From positions 62,001 through 126,000 of the forward strand of contig NZ_ALOU01000010.1 of the NCBI RefSeq assembly GCF_000292345.1: a DNA stretch of 64,000 nt. Reading direction: 5' to 3'. The stretch's first letter is position 1. Every line of letters starts with the position of its first letter. The stretch comes from Cupriavidus sp. BIS7. GTDB lineage: Bacteria > Pseudomonadota > Gammaproteobacteria > Burkholderiales > Burkholderiaceae. The translations under genes and the position numbers were made by a program. The notes under the pieces are model-generated. The model made no database searches. It was not told the origin of the DNA and saw only the letters and a list, made by a program, of their open reading frames with translations. Below, piece by piece: positions 17,901 through 25,770 of this stretch.

Positions 17901-18427
17901 ATCTGGCATGGGGAACCGTGCTGCAGGGATGGGTATTGGCCGAACAGGGCAATGCCGAAGAGGGGATCGTCTGGATACGCCAGGGCTTGGCGGCCTACGC
18001 CGCAACCGGCGCATCGCTGGGCCGACCGAATCTTCTGGCCATCCTGGCCGAAACGTGTGGCAAGGCAAGGCAGATCGACGAGGGCCTGGCTACGCTGGCC
18101 GAGGCACTGGCCCTGGTGGCAGACACCGGAGAGCTGCTCGATGAATCCACGCTGCACCGCCTGAACGGTGAACTGCTGCTCCAGTTGCCGGACAGGGAGG
18201 CCGAAGCCGAAGCGTGTTTCAAGACGGCGATTGCGGTGGCACACGGTCAGGGCGCCAGGGCGCTGGAGTTGCAAGCCGCACTGTGCCTGGCTCAACTGTT
18301 GCGGCAGCAGGGCAAGCCGGACGCTGCACGTGAAATCCTGGCCCCGATCCACGGCACATTTACCGAAGGCTTCGGCCTTGCCGACTGGAAGCAGGGCAAG
18401 ATCGAGCTTGATCTGCTGGACGCATAG
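14972..18427 (+). CDS. Zinc-ribbon, class III adenylate/guanylate cyclase, AAA ATPase and TPR protein
   Basis: A protein of about 1151 residues. Two zinc ribbons open it (Cys 3, 6, 17, 20 and 28, 31, 42, 45). A class III cyclase domain follows at roughly 110-290 (TALFADMAGSTALIQDLD with the first metal Asp; AKFLGDGILALFGAP with the second; IHIASRMEGIA). Then comes an AAA/NACHT-like ATPase with FVGREDEIRQL and Walker A GEAGVGKS. The last 450 residues are TPR-like helical repeats. The architecture suggests signal-dependent second-messenger synthesis or ATP-driven assembly. ATG 14972 follows AGGAGG; ATG 14954 is an alternative. Whether it makes cAMP or cGMP is not known. Confidence 0.88.
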   Translation: MHCTECGFENLAGAKFCEACGARLGRRCPQCGEEASPTAKFCRACGAPLADADAAPATPATATTPAGAATLASAASTAGLTPIHYTPPHLAERILAEQAAMEARGGTGGERKTITALFADMAGSTALIQDLDPEEARRLIDPVVSLMMEAVHHYEGYVAKFLGDGILALFGAPIAHEDHALRALYAALRMQQAVRQHSDRVRLEQGVPLQIRVGIHTGEVVVRSIRKDSLHTDYDPVGHTIHIASRMEGIATPASILISASTYKLAEGYFEFKALGTTQVKGVRTPLGVYEVQGLGALRTRLQVAAHRGLARFVGREDEIRQLHEALELGKSGRGQIVGVRGEAGVGKSRLFYEFKARSQQGCRVLETFSVSHGKAFAYLPLIELLKNYFQITAQDGERSCREKVTGRLLTLDRSLEQHLPYLLYLLGGSDQESALPTMDPAIRRQRTFEAIAHLLVRESVNEPLLLLFEDLQWLDSETETFLNLLIDHVPGAKIVLLVNYRPEYAHDWGTRPFYTQLHLEPLGPAEAQGLLTALLGDDRSLEPLKRLVLDKTEGNPFFMEEVVQTLVEEGTLLGHPGCYHIEQAPTLLHIPTTVQGVLAARIDRLPIAQKELLQMLAIIGKEFPLSLVRLVSGFDEDKLRPLLADLQAADFIHERPALPEVEFVFKHGLTQEVAANSLLIERRSELHERTARAIETLFPERLKDYCGELAHHYSLSGNVPKAVEYLHSAGQQALQRCAQLEAIRHLKAALDLLKQLPDTPERTRQELTLLLTLGPTLMATRGQASQEVEATYRRALALCEQGEQTSYFFSAQLGLWAFYQLGAQYRVSSPLGKRLLGMALRSQDPDQLAEAHRVSGATTFRLGQLEVAHSHMERVLALKRLDPPRYDYLMGYGRDPAVHAMSTLGWIMWYEGLPDSARARCHEALAMARQRPDTVNLAVCLVFAAEVHRRRREPQEASEYAKAAIAVSGEQELPIYLAWGTVLQGWVLAEQGNAEEGIVWIRQGLAAYAATGASLGRPNLLAILAETCGKARQIDEGLATLAEALALVADTGELLDESTLHRLNGELLLQLPDREAEAEACFKTAIAVAHGQGARALELQAALCLAQLLRQQGKPDAAREILAPIHGTFTEGFGLADWKQGKIELDLLDA

Positions 18428-18431
18428 CAAC

Positions 18432-19154
18432 ATGCCACAGCCCACCGGCCCGGCGCCGGAAAACCCCAAGGCAAACCCCGAGTCAGACGCGACAGCGAAC
18501 GCTTTGCGCGCCCGGTTTCTGGCGCTGTGGTCGCGCTGCGGTGGCACCTGCGCCGAGCAGGTCTATTCGGCCCTGGCCAACCGCTATGCAGAGCCGGCGC
18601 GGCACTATCACACGTTGCAGCATGTCCGGCGCTGCCTGCGCGATCTGGACTGGGCGCGCAGGGCCATCCCCGACAGCGATGCCGACGTGGTGGAGCTGGC
18701 GCTGTGGTGCCACGACGTGGTCTACACGCCCGGTGCCAAGGACAACGAACAACGCAGCGCCGAGTGGTTTCGGAACTGGGCTGGGGCCGGGAACGACGGC
18801 ATTGCGGCCGTGGAGCGCGTCACCGGCCTGATCCTGGACACGTCGCACACCGGCCCTCCTGCCGATGGCGCAGGCTGCTTCGCCGTCGACATCGACCTTG
18901 CGGTCCTGGGGTATCCGCGCACGTGGTTTTGCGGCGACGCCGTGCATCTGCGCGCCGAGCGGCCCGATCTTGACGATCCCACCTATGACAGCGCCGAACG
19001 GGCTTTCCTCGGCACGCTTCTGGCCCGCCCGCATATCTATCTCACCGAGCCATTCCAGACTCGCTACGAAGCCCGTGCGCGCCGCAACCTGGCATGGCGG
19101 CTCGCGCAACCGACACCACCGTGGCTATCGCCGCTCAGAGAAACTCCGCCTTGA
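18432..19154 (+). CDS. HD-superfamily metal-dependent phosphohydrolase (predicted)
   Basis: A 240-residue protein that starts 4 bp after the cyclase-ATPase stop, so it is probably co-transcribed. HxxxHD-like motifs are seen in ARHYHTLQHV and LALWCHDVVYTPGAKDNE, typical of the predicted HD phosphohydrolase family COG4339. DIDLAVLGYP and ERPDL are further family features. The substrate is unknown; a phosphodiesterase or nucleotide role next to a cyclase gene is attractive but not shown. Its 3' end overlaps the convergent patatin gene by 20 bp. Confidence 0.8.
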   Translation: MPQPTGPAPENPKANPESDATANALRARFLALWSRCGGTCAEQVYSALANRYAEPARHYHTLQHVRRCLRDLDWARRAIPDSDADVVELALWCHDVVYTPGAKDNEQRSAEWFRNWAGAGNDGIAAVERVTGLILDTSHTGPPADGAGCFAVDIDLAVLGYPRTWFCGDAVHLRAERPDLDDPTYDSAERAFLGTLLARPHIYLTEPFQTRYEARARRNLAWRLAQPTPPWLSPLRETPP

Positions 19155-20160
19155 TATCGACGCTCGATCTCTCCCCGACGTTCTCGTAGTTCCGCGCGAG
19201 CCAGGCTTCGGCCTGCGCCCTGCCCTGATCGCGCAGATGGCAAAGGAACGACCAGTCCGCGTTGTACTTGCTCGATACATCCAGCGCGGCCATCGTATCG
19301 TCGGAGCGGACCGAGTGGATCAGCATCTCCTTCATGTCGCCGCGCTCCACCCTGCCCTGCTGAATCAACGCGGTCACGAAGGCAATCGCGCGCATCTCGC
19401 GCATCAGGGACGAATTAAAGCTGACTTCATTGAGGCGGTTGAGGATATCCGCAGCCGTGGTGGGCACCCCCCGCCGTACGATCGGATTGATATGCACGAT
19501 CACGACATCACGCGTGGCGCATTCATAGATCAGCGGGAAGATGGCCGGATTGCCGACATAGCCGCCATCCCAGTAGTACTGCCCTTCGATTGCCACCGCC
19601 TGGAACAGCGTTGGCAGGCACGCTGACGCCAGCACCGCCTCCGCGCACAGGTCCGCGCCCGAGAAGAGACGAATCCTGCCGGTCTCGACATTCGTCGCAC
19701 ACAGGAACAGGCGGATCGGGCACTGCTTGCGCAATGCGTCGAAATCGACCTGCCGCTCCAGTACGTCCCGCAGCGGGTTCATGTTGTAGGGATTGAACTG
19801 GTACGGGGAAAGCACGCGCAGGGCCATGTCGGCCATCGCATACAACGGCGAATAGTTCAGGCCGAAGCTATGCGTCCCCTTCAGCCATGGCATCCAGCGG
19901 AAAGGGCTGTACCGCTCCGCCGACTGGGCGATGGCAAACCAGAAGTCGTGCAGCGCCTGCCGCGCGCCTGCCTCTCCGCCCCGCAACAGGCCATTGGCCA
20001 GCACGACAGCGTTCATGGCACCCGCGCTTGTGGCGCTGACGCCTTCGATGGCGAGCCTGCCGTCTTCCAGCAGGCGGTCTATGACACCCCACGTGAAGGC
20101 GCCGTGCATGCCGCCACCCTGCAACGCCAGGGCCACGGGCTTCGCATTCTTGTCGTCCAT
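19135..20160 (-). CDS. Patatin-like phospholipase family protein
   Basis: A 341-residue protein of the patatin/RssA type with a Ser-Asp dyad. The oxyanion-hole motif GGGMHGAF is near the N-terminus, the nucleophile serine lies in SATSAGAMNA and the catalytic Asp in YWDGGYVGNP. No signal peptide is seen, so it is probably cytoplasmic or delivered by another route. The ATG at 20160 follows a GGGAGG site. Its 3' end overlaps the convergent HD gene. Confidence 0.9.
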   Translation of the reverse strand: MDDKNAKPVALALQGGGMHGAFTWGVIDRLLEDGRLAIEGVSATSAGAMNAVVLANGLLRGGEAGARQALHDFWFAIAQSAERYSPFRWMPWLKGTHSFGLNYSPLYAMADMALRVLSPYQFNPYNMNPLRDVLERQVDFDALRKQCPIRLFLCATNVETGRIRLFSGADLCAEAVLASACLPTLFQAVAIEGQYYWDGGYVGNPAIFPLIYECATRDVVIVHINPIVRRGVPTTAADILNRLNEVSFNSSLMREMRAIAFVTALIQQGRVERGDMKEMLIHSVRSDDTMAALDVSSKYNADWSFLCHLRDQGRAQAEAWLARNYENVGERSSVDIKAEFL

Positions 20161-20362
20161 AGCTGCCTCCCGCCGGGGGGCGCGTCATGCCCACACCCGC
20201 CTTCGCCCGCCCTCACCCGCTATTGCGCCCCGGCGTTGCATCTTGTACTGCACTTGCCGAATCCTTGCCGACCATGCACCGGGCGCGCTACTTGGCAGTG
20301 TAGTGAAGAAGCGGCACGCAAGCGCAGGCCATTCGGTCCATTCGGCGCCTGCCATCTCCAAA

Positions 20363-22159
20363 TCAACCGAACGTAAAGGCGTAGGCGTGGGTGCCGGCGT
20401 CCAGGAAGCGGATCTCGAACGTGTGTTCGCCAATCGTGCCGGCCTGCCTCACCAGCTGGTAGAGCCGCGTCTGGGTAACGGCACCATTGCCGGCGGCGTC
20501 GGTATCCGCACCGTGGCTGTCGCCAGGGGCCTTGCCGTCGACCTTCACCACGAAGCGCACGGCGCGGCCATCGGCGGCGGGCCCGAGCACAAGGTGCAGG
20601 TCGCGTGCGTGGAAGCGATACACGATGCTGCCATCGGCACGGTCAAGCGTGGCCTGCTCGGCGCCCACGGTCCACTGGCCTTGCAGGCCCCAGCCGTTCA
20701 GATGCAGCGCGCCAACGGCGTAGGCGCGCGACCCATCCTCCTGGATACCGCCCGGCGACGCGAAGTTGGTCGCCTGGTCGTAGCCAATGTAGGTCTCGCC
20801 GGAGCGCACGTTACGCAGGTCCGGAGCCGCTTGCGCGCCCTGTGCGTCCGGTACCACCACATCGTGCGATGCGGATGGACGGCCCGCTTCGGCCAGCAGC
20901 GTCTGAATCACGCGCTCCGAGTTCGCATAGTCGCCTTCGCCGAACTGGTGATGGCGGATATTGCCGCGCGCATCCACGAAATACGCGGCGGGCCAGTAAT
21001 TGTTGTTGAATGCGCGCCAGATGTGGTAATCGCTATCGACAGCCACCGGGAAGCCGATCTTGAAGTCGCCGACTGCGCGGCGCACGTTCTCCGGATTCTT
21101 CTCGAATGCGAACTCGGGCGTGTGCACGCCAACCACGGTCAGCCCCTGGTCCTTGTACTTGTCTGCCCATGCGCGCAGGTACGGCAGCGTGCGGATGCAG
21201 TTGATGCACGAATATGTCCAGAAATAGACCAGCGTGACCTTGCCCTGCAGCTGGTCGCGCGAAACCGGGGCGGCGTTGGGGCCCGTGTTGAACCACTTCA
21301 CGGCGCCGTCCAGCGGCGGCAACTGGCCTTCCACGGGCAAGCGGATCGGAAAGCCGACGCTGGTGTCATTGGCTGCCAGCAGCATCGGCGCCTCGGCCGG
21401 TTGAGCATTGTTGGCGGCCTGCATGGCGGGCGCGGGCTTGTGCAGCCGATCGATCAGCGCCTGTTCCAGCCGCGCCGGGCCGCCCGTGGACAGGCGTGCC
21501 AGCAAGCCGACGTCGGCGCCGACGGCGATTGCAGCCGCGCCGCCGAGCACGCCCACCCCCAGTCCGCGGCGCAGCCATTCGCCCGCGCCCATCGAACGCT
21601 TCATCGCCGCGAACACGCGGCCGCCGATACCCAGCGCCGCCGCCAGAGACGTGGCCGCGCCCGCGGCATAGGCCACCAGCAGCAGCGAGCCCTGCACACT
21701 GGCGCCTTGCAGTGCGGCCGTGGTCAGCACGATACCGAGGATCGGGCCCGCGCACGGGGCCCACAACATGCCAGTGGCCACCCCCAGCAACAGCGATGCC
21801 CACGGCGAAGCGTCCGCGCCGCCGCCGTTTCCGTTTCCAGCCAGCCGGTTGCCCAGCGCCACCACCGGGCGCGTCAGCGTATCGGCCAGCTTTGGCACCA
21901 GCAGCGACAACCCGAACACCGCCAGCAGCGCCAGTGCGGCGTAGCGGCCATATTCATTGGCGCGCACGGCCCAGGCGCCGCCGACGGACGCCAGCGTGGC
22001 CACGACGGCAAATGTCAGCGCCATGCCGGCCAGCATCGGCAGCCGGCCGCGCAGGAATGGCTGGCCGCTGCGGCTGAGCACGAACGGCAGCACGGGCAGG
22101 ATGCAGGGGCTCAGGATGGTGAGTGCGCCACCCAGGTAGGCGAGGATCAGCAGTGTCAT
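20363..22159 (-). CDS. DipZ-like protein: CcdA membrane domain plus thioredoxin-like and C-terminal domains
   Basis: A 598-residue protein. Residues about 1-230 are a CcdA/DsbD-type membrane domain with cysteine motifs LSPCILPVLP and APCAGPILG. A periplasmic thioredoxin-like domain (about 290-420) has the active site SCINC, and a C-terminal beta-rich domain of DipZ type (about 440-598) follows. It would move electrons from cytoplasmic thioredoxin to periplasmic targets. The start at 22159 (MTLLILAYLGG) follows AAGGA. Its neighbours are a two-component pair, Ohr and a second SCINC protein, so the block appears to concern envelope redox stress. Confidence 0.88.
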   Translation of the reverse strand: MTLLILAYLGGALTILSPCILPVLPFVLSRSGQPFLRGRLPMLAGMALTFAVVATLASVGGAWAVRANEYGRYAALALLAVFGLSLLVPKLADTLTRPVVALGNRLAGNGNGGGADASPWASLLLGVATGMLWAPCAGPILGIVLTTAALQGASVQGSLLLVAYAAGAATSLAAALGIGGRVFAAMKRSMGAGEWLRRGLGVGVLGGAAAIAVGADVGLLARLSTGGPARLEQALIDRLHKPAPAMQAANNAQPAEAPMLLAANDTSVGFPIRLPVEGQLPPLDGAVKWFNTGPNAAPVSRDQLQGKVTLVYFWTYSCINCIRTLPYLRAWADKYKDQGLTVVGVHTPEFAFEKNPENVRRAVGDFKIGFPVAVDSDYHIWRAFNNNYWPAAYFVDARGNIRHHQFGEGDYANSERVIQTLLAEAGRPSASHDVVVPDAQGAQAAPDLRNVRSGETYIGYDQATNFASPGGIQEDGSRAYAVGALHLNGWGLQGQWTVGAEQATLDRADGSIVYRFHARDLHLVLGPAADGRAVRFVVKVDGKAPGDSHGADTDAAGNGAVTQTRLYQLVRQAGTIGEHTFEIRFLDAGTHAYAFTFG

Positions 22160-22310
22160 GATCGGGGTCCTTTTGGTCGTCTTTTGGTCGACAGGCTGGC
22201 CAACAGGCTGGCCAGCGTTCTTGGATGCCCCCGATTTGGCGCCCGGCATCTACCGTGAATATGTCGTAGAGGCGGTAGAGTTGTACCGCTCTGTCGGCCA
22301 GACGCGGCCA

Positions 22311-22326
22311 GATACATTGCGATACA
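22311..22326. promoter_or_regulatory. GATACA-N4-GATACA operator in the DipZ/response-regulator interval
   Basis: Two GATACA hexamers with a 10-bp period lie between the DipZ-like gene (start 22159, minus) and the response-regulator gene (start 22412, plus). This is the expected place for autoregulation by the adjacent OmpR-type regulator. Confidence 0.6.
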
Positions 22327-22411
22327 CGGAGACGCGCCAACCCCCATACAATCCCATCAACAGCCGGATCATCCACTTTCCGACAACTACTATTTTCCAG
22401 GGGTGACACTG

Positions 22412-23155
22412 ATGGAAGCGCATGTAGACCATGTCCTGATCGTCGACGACGACCGGGAGATCCGAGAGCTTGTCTCGTCATACCTGACCAAGAACGGTCT
22501 GCGCGTGACCATGGCACCCGACGGCCGCCATATGCGCCAGTTCCTGGAAGCCAATACCGTTGACCTGATCGTGCTGGACATCATGATGCCCGGCGACGAC
22601 GGCCTGGTACTGTGCCGCGAACTGCGCGCCGGCAAGCACAAGGCCACGCCTGTCCTGATGCTGACCGCGCGCGACGACGAGACCGACCGCATCATCGGCC
22701 TGGAAATGGGTGCCGACGACTACCTGACCAAGCCGTTCGCCGCCCGCGAGTTGCTGGCTCGCATCAAGGCCGTGCTGCGCCGCACGCGCATGCTCCCGCC
22801 CAATCTGCAGATCACCGAAGCGGGCCAGATCCTGGCGTTTGGCGACTGGCAACTGGACACCACCGCGCGCCACCTGATCGACCGGGAAGGCACCATCTCC
22901 GCGCTGAGCGGCGCGGAATACCGGCTGCTTCGCGTGTTTGTCGATCATCCGCAACGCGTGCTTAATCGCGACCAGTTGCTCAACCTGACACAAGGCCGCG
23001 AGGCGGAAATATTCGAGCGCTCGGTCGATCTGCTGGTCAGCCGCCTGCGCCAGCGCCTGAATGACGATGCGCGCGAGCCAGCGTATATCAAGACCGTGCG
23101 CAATGAGGGGTATGTGTTCGCAATGCCCGTGGAGATCAGGGAGGCGCGGTTGTGA
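22412..23155 (+). CDS. OmpR-family response regulator
   Basis: A 247-residue two-component regulator. The receiver domain has the acidic pocket (VDDD), the phospho-acceptor Asp56 in VLDIMMP and the conserved Lys in LTKPFA. The C-terminal winged helix (LSGAEYRLLRVFVDHP; RSVDLLVSRLRQRLND; TVRNEGYVF) binds DNA. ATG 22412 is preferred; an in-frame GTG at 22403 is an alternative. The stop overlaps the kinase start by 4 bp (GTGA). The 10-bp GATACA repeats are the likely binding sites. Confidence 0.95.
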   Translation: MEAHVDHVLIVDDDREIRELVSSYLTKNGLRVTMAPDGRHMRQFLEANTVDLIVLDIMMPGDDGLVLCRELRAGKHKATPVLMLTARDDETDRIIGLEMGADDYLTKPFAARELLARIKAVLRRTRMLPPNLQITEAGQILAFGDWQLDTTARHLIDREGTISALSGAEYRLLRVFVDHPQRVLNRDQLLNLTQGREAEIFERSVDLLVSRLRQRLNDDAREPAYIKTVRNEGYVFAMPVEIREARL

Positions 23156-24462
23156 GCACTCGGCACTGGCGCTGGCAATGGCCGCACACGCTCGGGTCAA
23201 GGCTGTTGCTGATCCTGCTGGGCGGCATGATCGTCGCCCATCTGATGTCGTTCGCGGTGCTGTTCTCGGAACGCTATATGTCGGCCCGGCAGGTGATGCT
23301 GGGTACGCTGGAAACGGACGTGTCCACCTCGGTGGCGATCCTGGACCGGGTGCCCGCCGCCGAACGGCCGCAGTGGCTGCCGCGCGTGAATCGCGGCAAC
23401 TACCAGTACATCCTGGGGCCGGGCTTGCCGGGCGTGCCTGAAATGAGCGAGCGCGGCAGGGACATCGCGGACCGCATCATGGAAGCCAGTGGCGGCCGGT
23501 TTCCAGTCACGGTGGAGTCGATCCCCGGCGACGGCAAGCGCGTGCAGGCCCACCTGACGCTGAGCGACGGCAGCCCGCTGACCATCGACGTGCATCCACG
23601 CATGACGCCAATCGCACAGTGGCTGCCCTATGTGCTCGTACTGCAGTTGCTGATGCTGATCGTGTGCTGCTGGCTTGCCGTGCGGCTGGCCATCCGTCCG
23701 CTGGTGGCGCTTGCCGATGCTGCCGAAGCGCTCAACCCGAACGCCAAATCGCCGCCGCTCGACGAAAACGGGCCGACCGAACTGGCACGCGCGGCACGGG
23801 CCTTCAATGCAATGAGCGACCGGATCGCGCATTTCGTCGCGGAGCGCGTGCAGATCCTGGCGGCCATCTCCCACGACTTGCAGACGCCGATCACGCGGAT
23901 GAAGCTGCGCGCCGAGCTGGCCGAGGATTCCGAGGAAAGGCGCAAGATGGTGAGCGACCTGACCGAAATCCAGACACTGGTGAAGGAAGGGTTGGCCTAC
24001 GCGCGCACCGCGAGCGGAGAGGGCGAGAAGGCATCCCGGATCGACCTCGGGTCTTTGATCGAAAGCCTGGTCTACGACTACCAGGACACCGGCAAGAACG
24101 TATCGATCGTGGAGAACGCCGGCGGCGCGCTTGTCACGCAGCCCAATGCGTTACGGCGCGTACTGACCAACCTGATCGACAACGCCATCAAGTACGGCGG
24201 AGGCGCCGCCGAGCTGAGCGTGCGCCGCGATCGGAACGTCGTGGTCATCGATGTGATGGACCGTGGCGCCGGCATCCCAGAAGACAAGCTCGAAGCCGTA
24301 CTGCAGCCGTTTGTCAGGCTGGAAGAGTCGCGCAACCGCGAAACCGGCGGCACGGGCCTGGGCCTGGCCATCGCACATCAGCTTGCCCTGACCGTGGGTG
24401 GCACGCTGAAGCTGCGAAATCGCGAAGGCGGCGGGCTGGTGGCCGAGATCCGCATCGGCTGA
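23152..24462 (+). CDS. Sensor histidine kinase (EnvZ-like architecture)
   Basis: A 436-residue membrane kinase. Helices at about 15-37 and 158-178 enclose a periplasmic sensor of about 120 residues. A HAMP domain follows, then the phospho-acceptor His241 in ISHDLQTPITRMK and the ATPase domain (LIDNAIKYGGG; DRGAGIPEDKL; GGTGLGLAIAHQLA). It is translationally coupled to the upstream regulator through a GTG start that overlaps the stop. Signal unknown; the neighbours suggest envelope redox or peroxide stress. Confidence 0.95.
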   Translation: MSTRHWRWQWPHTLGSRLLLILLGGMIVAHLMSFAVLFSERYMSARQVMLGTLETDVSTSVAILDRVPAAERPQWLPRVNRGNYQYILGPGLPGVPEMSERGRDIADRIMEASGGRFPVTVESIPGDGKRVQAHLTLSDGSPLTIDVHPRMTPIAQWLPYVLVLQLLMLIVCCWLAVRLAIRPLVALADAAEALNPNAKSPPLDENGPTELARAARAFNAMSDRIAHFVAERVQILAAISHDLQTPITRMKLRAELAEDSEERRKMVSDLTEIQTLVKEGLAYARTASGEGEKASRIDLGSLIESLVYDYQDTGKNVSIVENAGGALVTQPNALRRVLTNLIDNAIKYGGGAAELSVRRDRNVVVIDVMDRGAGIPEDKLEAVLQPFVRLEESRNRETGGTGLGLAIAHQLALTVGGTLKLRNREGGGLVAEIRIG

Positions 24463-24548
24463 CCACCCGATATCCTCCCGGCCACATTTGGCCGCTGCGG
24501 CTCCTGCTGATCGGTCTCTGCTGACCGGTCCTTGATGTTGTTCCCCTG

Positions 24549-24585
24549 ATGGCCGCGCCGCTTCTGGTGCGGCCATTTCGTTTTT
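24549..24585 (+). terminator. Rho-independent terminator after the two-component pair
   Basis: ATGGCCGC (24549-24556) pairs with GCGGCCAT (24569-24576) and is followed by TTCGTTTTT. Confidence 0.8.
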
Positions 24586-24665
24586 GGCGCCGCCGCGCGC
24601 TGCCCTTCCCGCACTCCCTGACCTCCGGCCCCAAAGCGGCTTCGCCGCCACCTCCTTCCCCTTTT

Positions 24666-24680
24666 TGTATGCCTGTGTAT
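24666..24680 (-). promoter_or_regulatory. Imperfect GATACA-type operator (minus orientation)
   Basis: On the minus strand the site reads GATACACAGGCATACA, two hexamers with a 10-bp period and one mismatch. It lies about 190 bp before the repeat-protein gene. It is weaker than the two perfect sites. Confidence 0.35.
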
Positions 24681-24869
24681 CAGGCCATCGCGCCGATACG
24701 TGGCCTGACATAAGCACCCCAAACGTGCTACGGGCGCGATACGTCGGACGCCTTAAATACGTTCCGTGGCAGCGCAACGCACAACAGACAACGCGAAAAC
24801 GCTGCTTCAGCTTCCTGGCAACACAAACCGCAAACCACGCAACGTCATTCAACGCAAAGGAAATCGATC

Positions 24870-25193
24870 ATGTCCAAGACCTTCACCACCCGCCTCGTCC
24901 TCGCCGTCGCCCTCGCTGCCGCCGCTGTTGGCGCGCAAGCTTCCGTGCTCGGTGCCCGTGACCCGTATGCGGATGGCGCCCGCACCGTCCAGGACTCCCG
25001 CGACGTATTCAGCGAAGGTGCCCGCTCGGTTCAGGATTCCCGCGATGTGTTCAGCGAAGCCGCCCGTTCCGTACAGGACCAGCGCAGCTCGTACCTCGAT
25101 GGCGCCCACACCGTCGCAGGCATGGACCGCACCGGCGTGTCGGCCGAACCGTCCCGCTCGGTCGATCCGTACCTCGATGGCGCCTACGCCTGA
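24870..25193 (+). CDS. Exported protein with RD-aromatic-x-E/D-GA repeats
   Basis: A 107-residue protein with a signal peptide (LVLAVALAAAAVGAQA). The mature part is made of short repeats: ARDPYADGARTV, SRDVFSEGARSV, SRDVFSEAARSV and the looser QRSSYLDGAHTV and VDPYLDGAYA. It has the same architecture as the smaller protein at 8440. No catalytic residues or cysteines are seen. Function unknown. It follows the two-component pair and precedes ohr, with its own upstream region. Confidence 0.75.
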   Translation: MSKTFTTRLVLAVALAAAAVGAQASVLGARDPYADGARTVQDSRDVFSEGARSVQDSRDVFSEAARSVQDQRSSYLDGAHTVAGMDRTGVSAEPSRSVDPYLDGAYA

Positions 25194-25276
25194 GAACGGA
25201 GCCTCGCCCAGGCATCGCAATTCTGCAGTCGAACACCAATCGTCAAACACCAATCAAACTTGAAAAGAAAAGCATC

Positions 25277-25696
25277 ATGACCCGCATCGAAAAAGTCCTC
25301 TACACCGGCAAGGTCCATATCACGTCTGGCGGCCGTAATGGCTCGGCGCGCAGCGACGACGGCAGGCTCGATATCGCGCTGTCGTCACCGGGCAGCAACG
25401 GGCAAGGTACCAACCCGGAACAGCTGCTGGCCGCTGGCTGGTCCGCCTGTTTCATCGGCGCCATCGGGCTGGCCGCGGGCAAGCAGAAAATCAAGCTGCC
25501 GGACGACCTGTCGGTGAATGCGGAAGTGGACCTTGGCACGGCCGGCATCGAGTACTTCCTGCAGGCACGGCTGCGCGTGCATATCCCTGGCATCGACCGT
25601 GAAGTGGCCCAGTCGCTGGTGGACAGCGCGCACCGTACGTGTCCGTATTCGAAGGCACTGCACGGCAACATCGATATCGAAACCGTGCTGGTCTGA
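25277..25696 (+). CDS. ohr: Organic hydroperoxide resistance protein Ohr
   Basis: A 139-residue Ohr/OsmC peroxidase that reduces organic hydroperoxides with two redox cysteines. Cys58 (GWSACFIGA) and Cys122 (HRTCPYSKA) are the catalytic pair. The length matches Ohr rather than OsmC. An AAAGAAAAG-type region precedes the ATG, with no strong Shine-Dalgarno. OhrR is not in the window. It sits in the envelope redox block between the repeat protein and a thioredoxin-like protein. Confidence 0.93.
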   Translation: MTRIEKVLYTGKVHITSGGRNGSARSDDGRLDIALSSPGSNGQGTNPEQLLAAGWSACFIGAIGLAAGKQKIKLPDDLSVNAEVDLGTAGIEYFLQARLRVHIPGIDREVAQSLVDSAHRTCPYSKALHGNIDIETVLV

Positions 25697-25770
25697 ACCC
25701 GACGTCCCTCGTCCGCCATGGCGAACGAGGGACACTTCCTCCAACTTCGCTTCCTCGCTGACTCTCCATC

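Larger units (their letters stand above)
24463..24869. other. Intergenic region with a terminator and a regulator site
   Basis: A 407-bp gap between the kinase and the repeat-protein gene. It has a rho-independent terminator (24549-24585) and an imperfect GATACA-type site (24666-24680). Two further GATACG words (about 24692 and 24738) may be chance. No gene was found. Confidence 0.5.

Noticed and set aside
19931-22258. Plus-strand open frame of 775 codons opposite the patatin and DipZ-like genes
   Set aside because: It covers two recognised minus-strand genes and their intergenic gap; low-complexity Arg/Gln/His composition.
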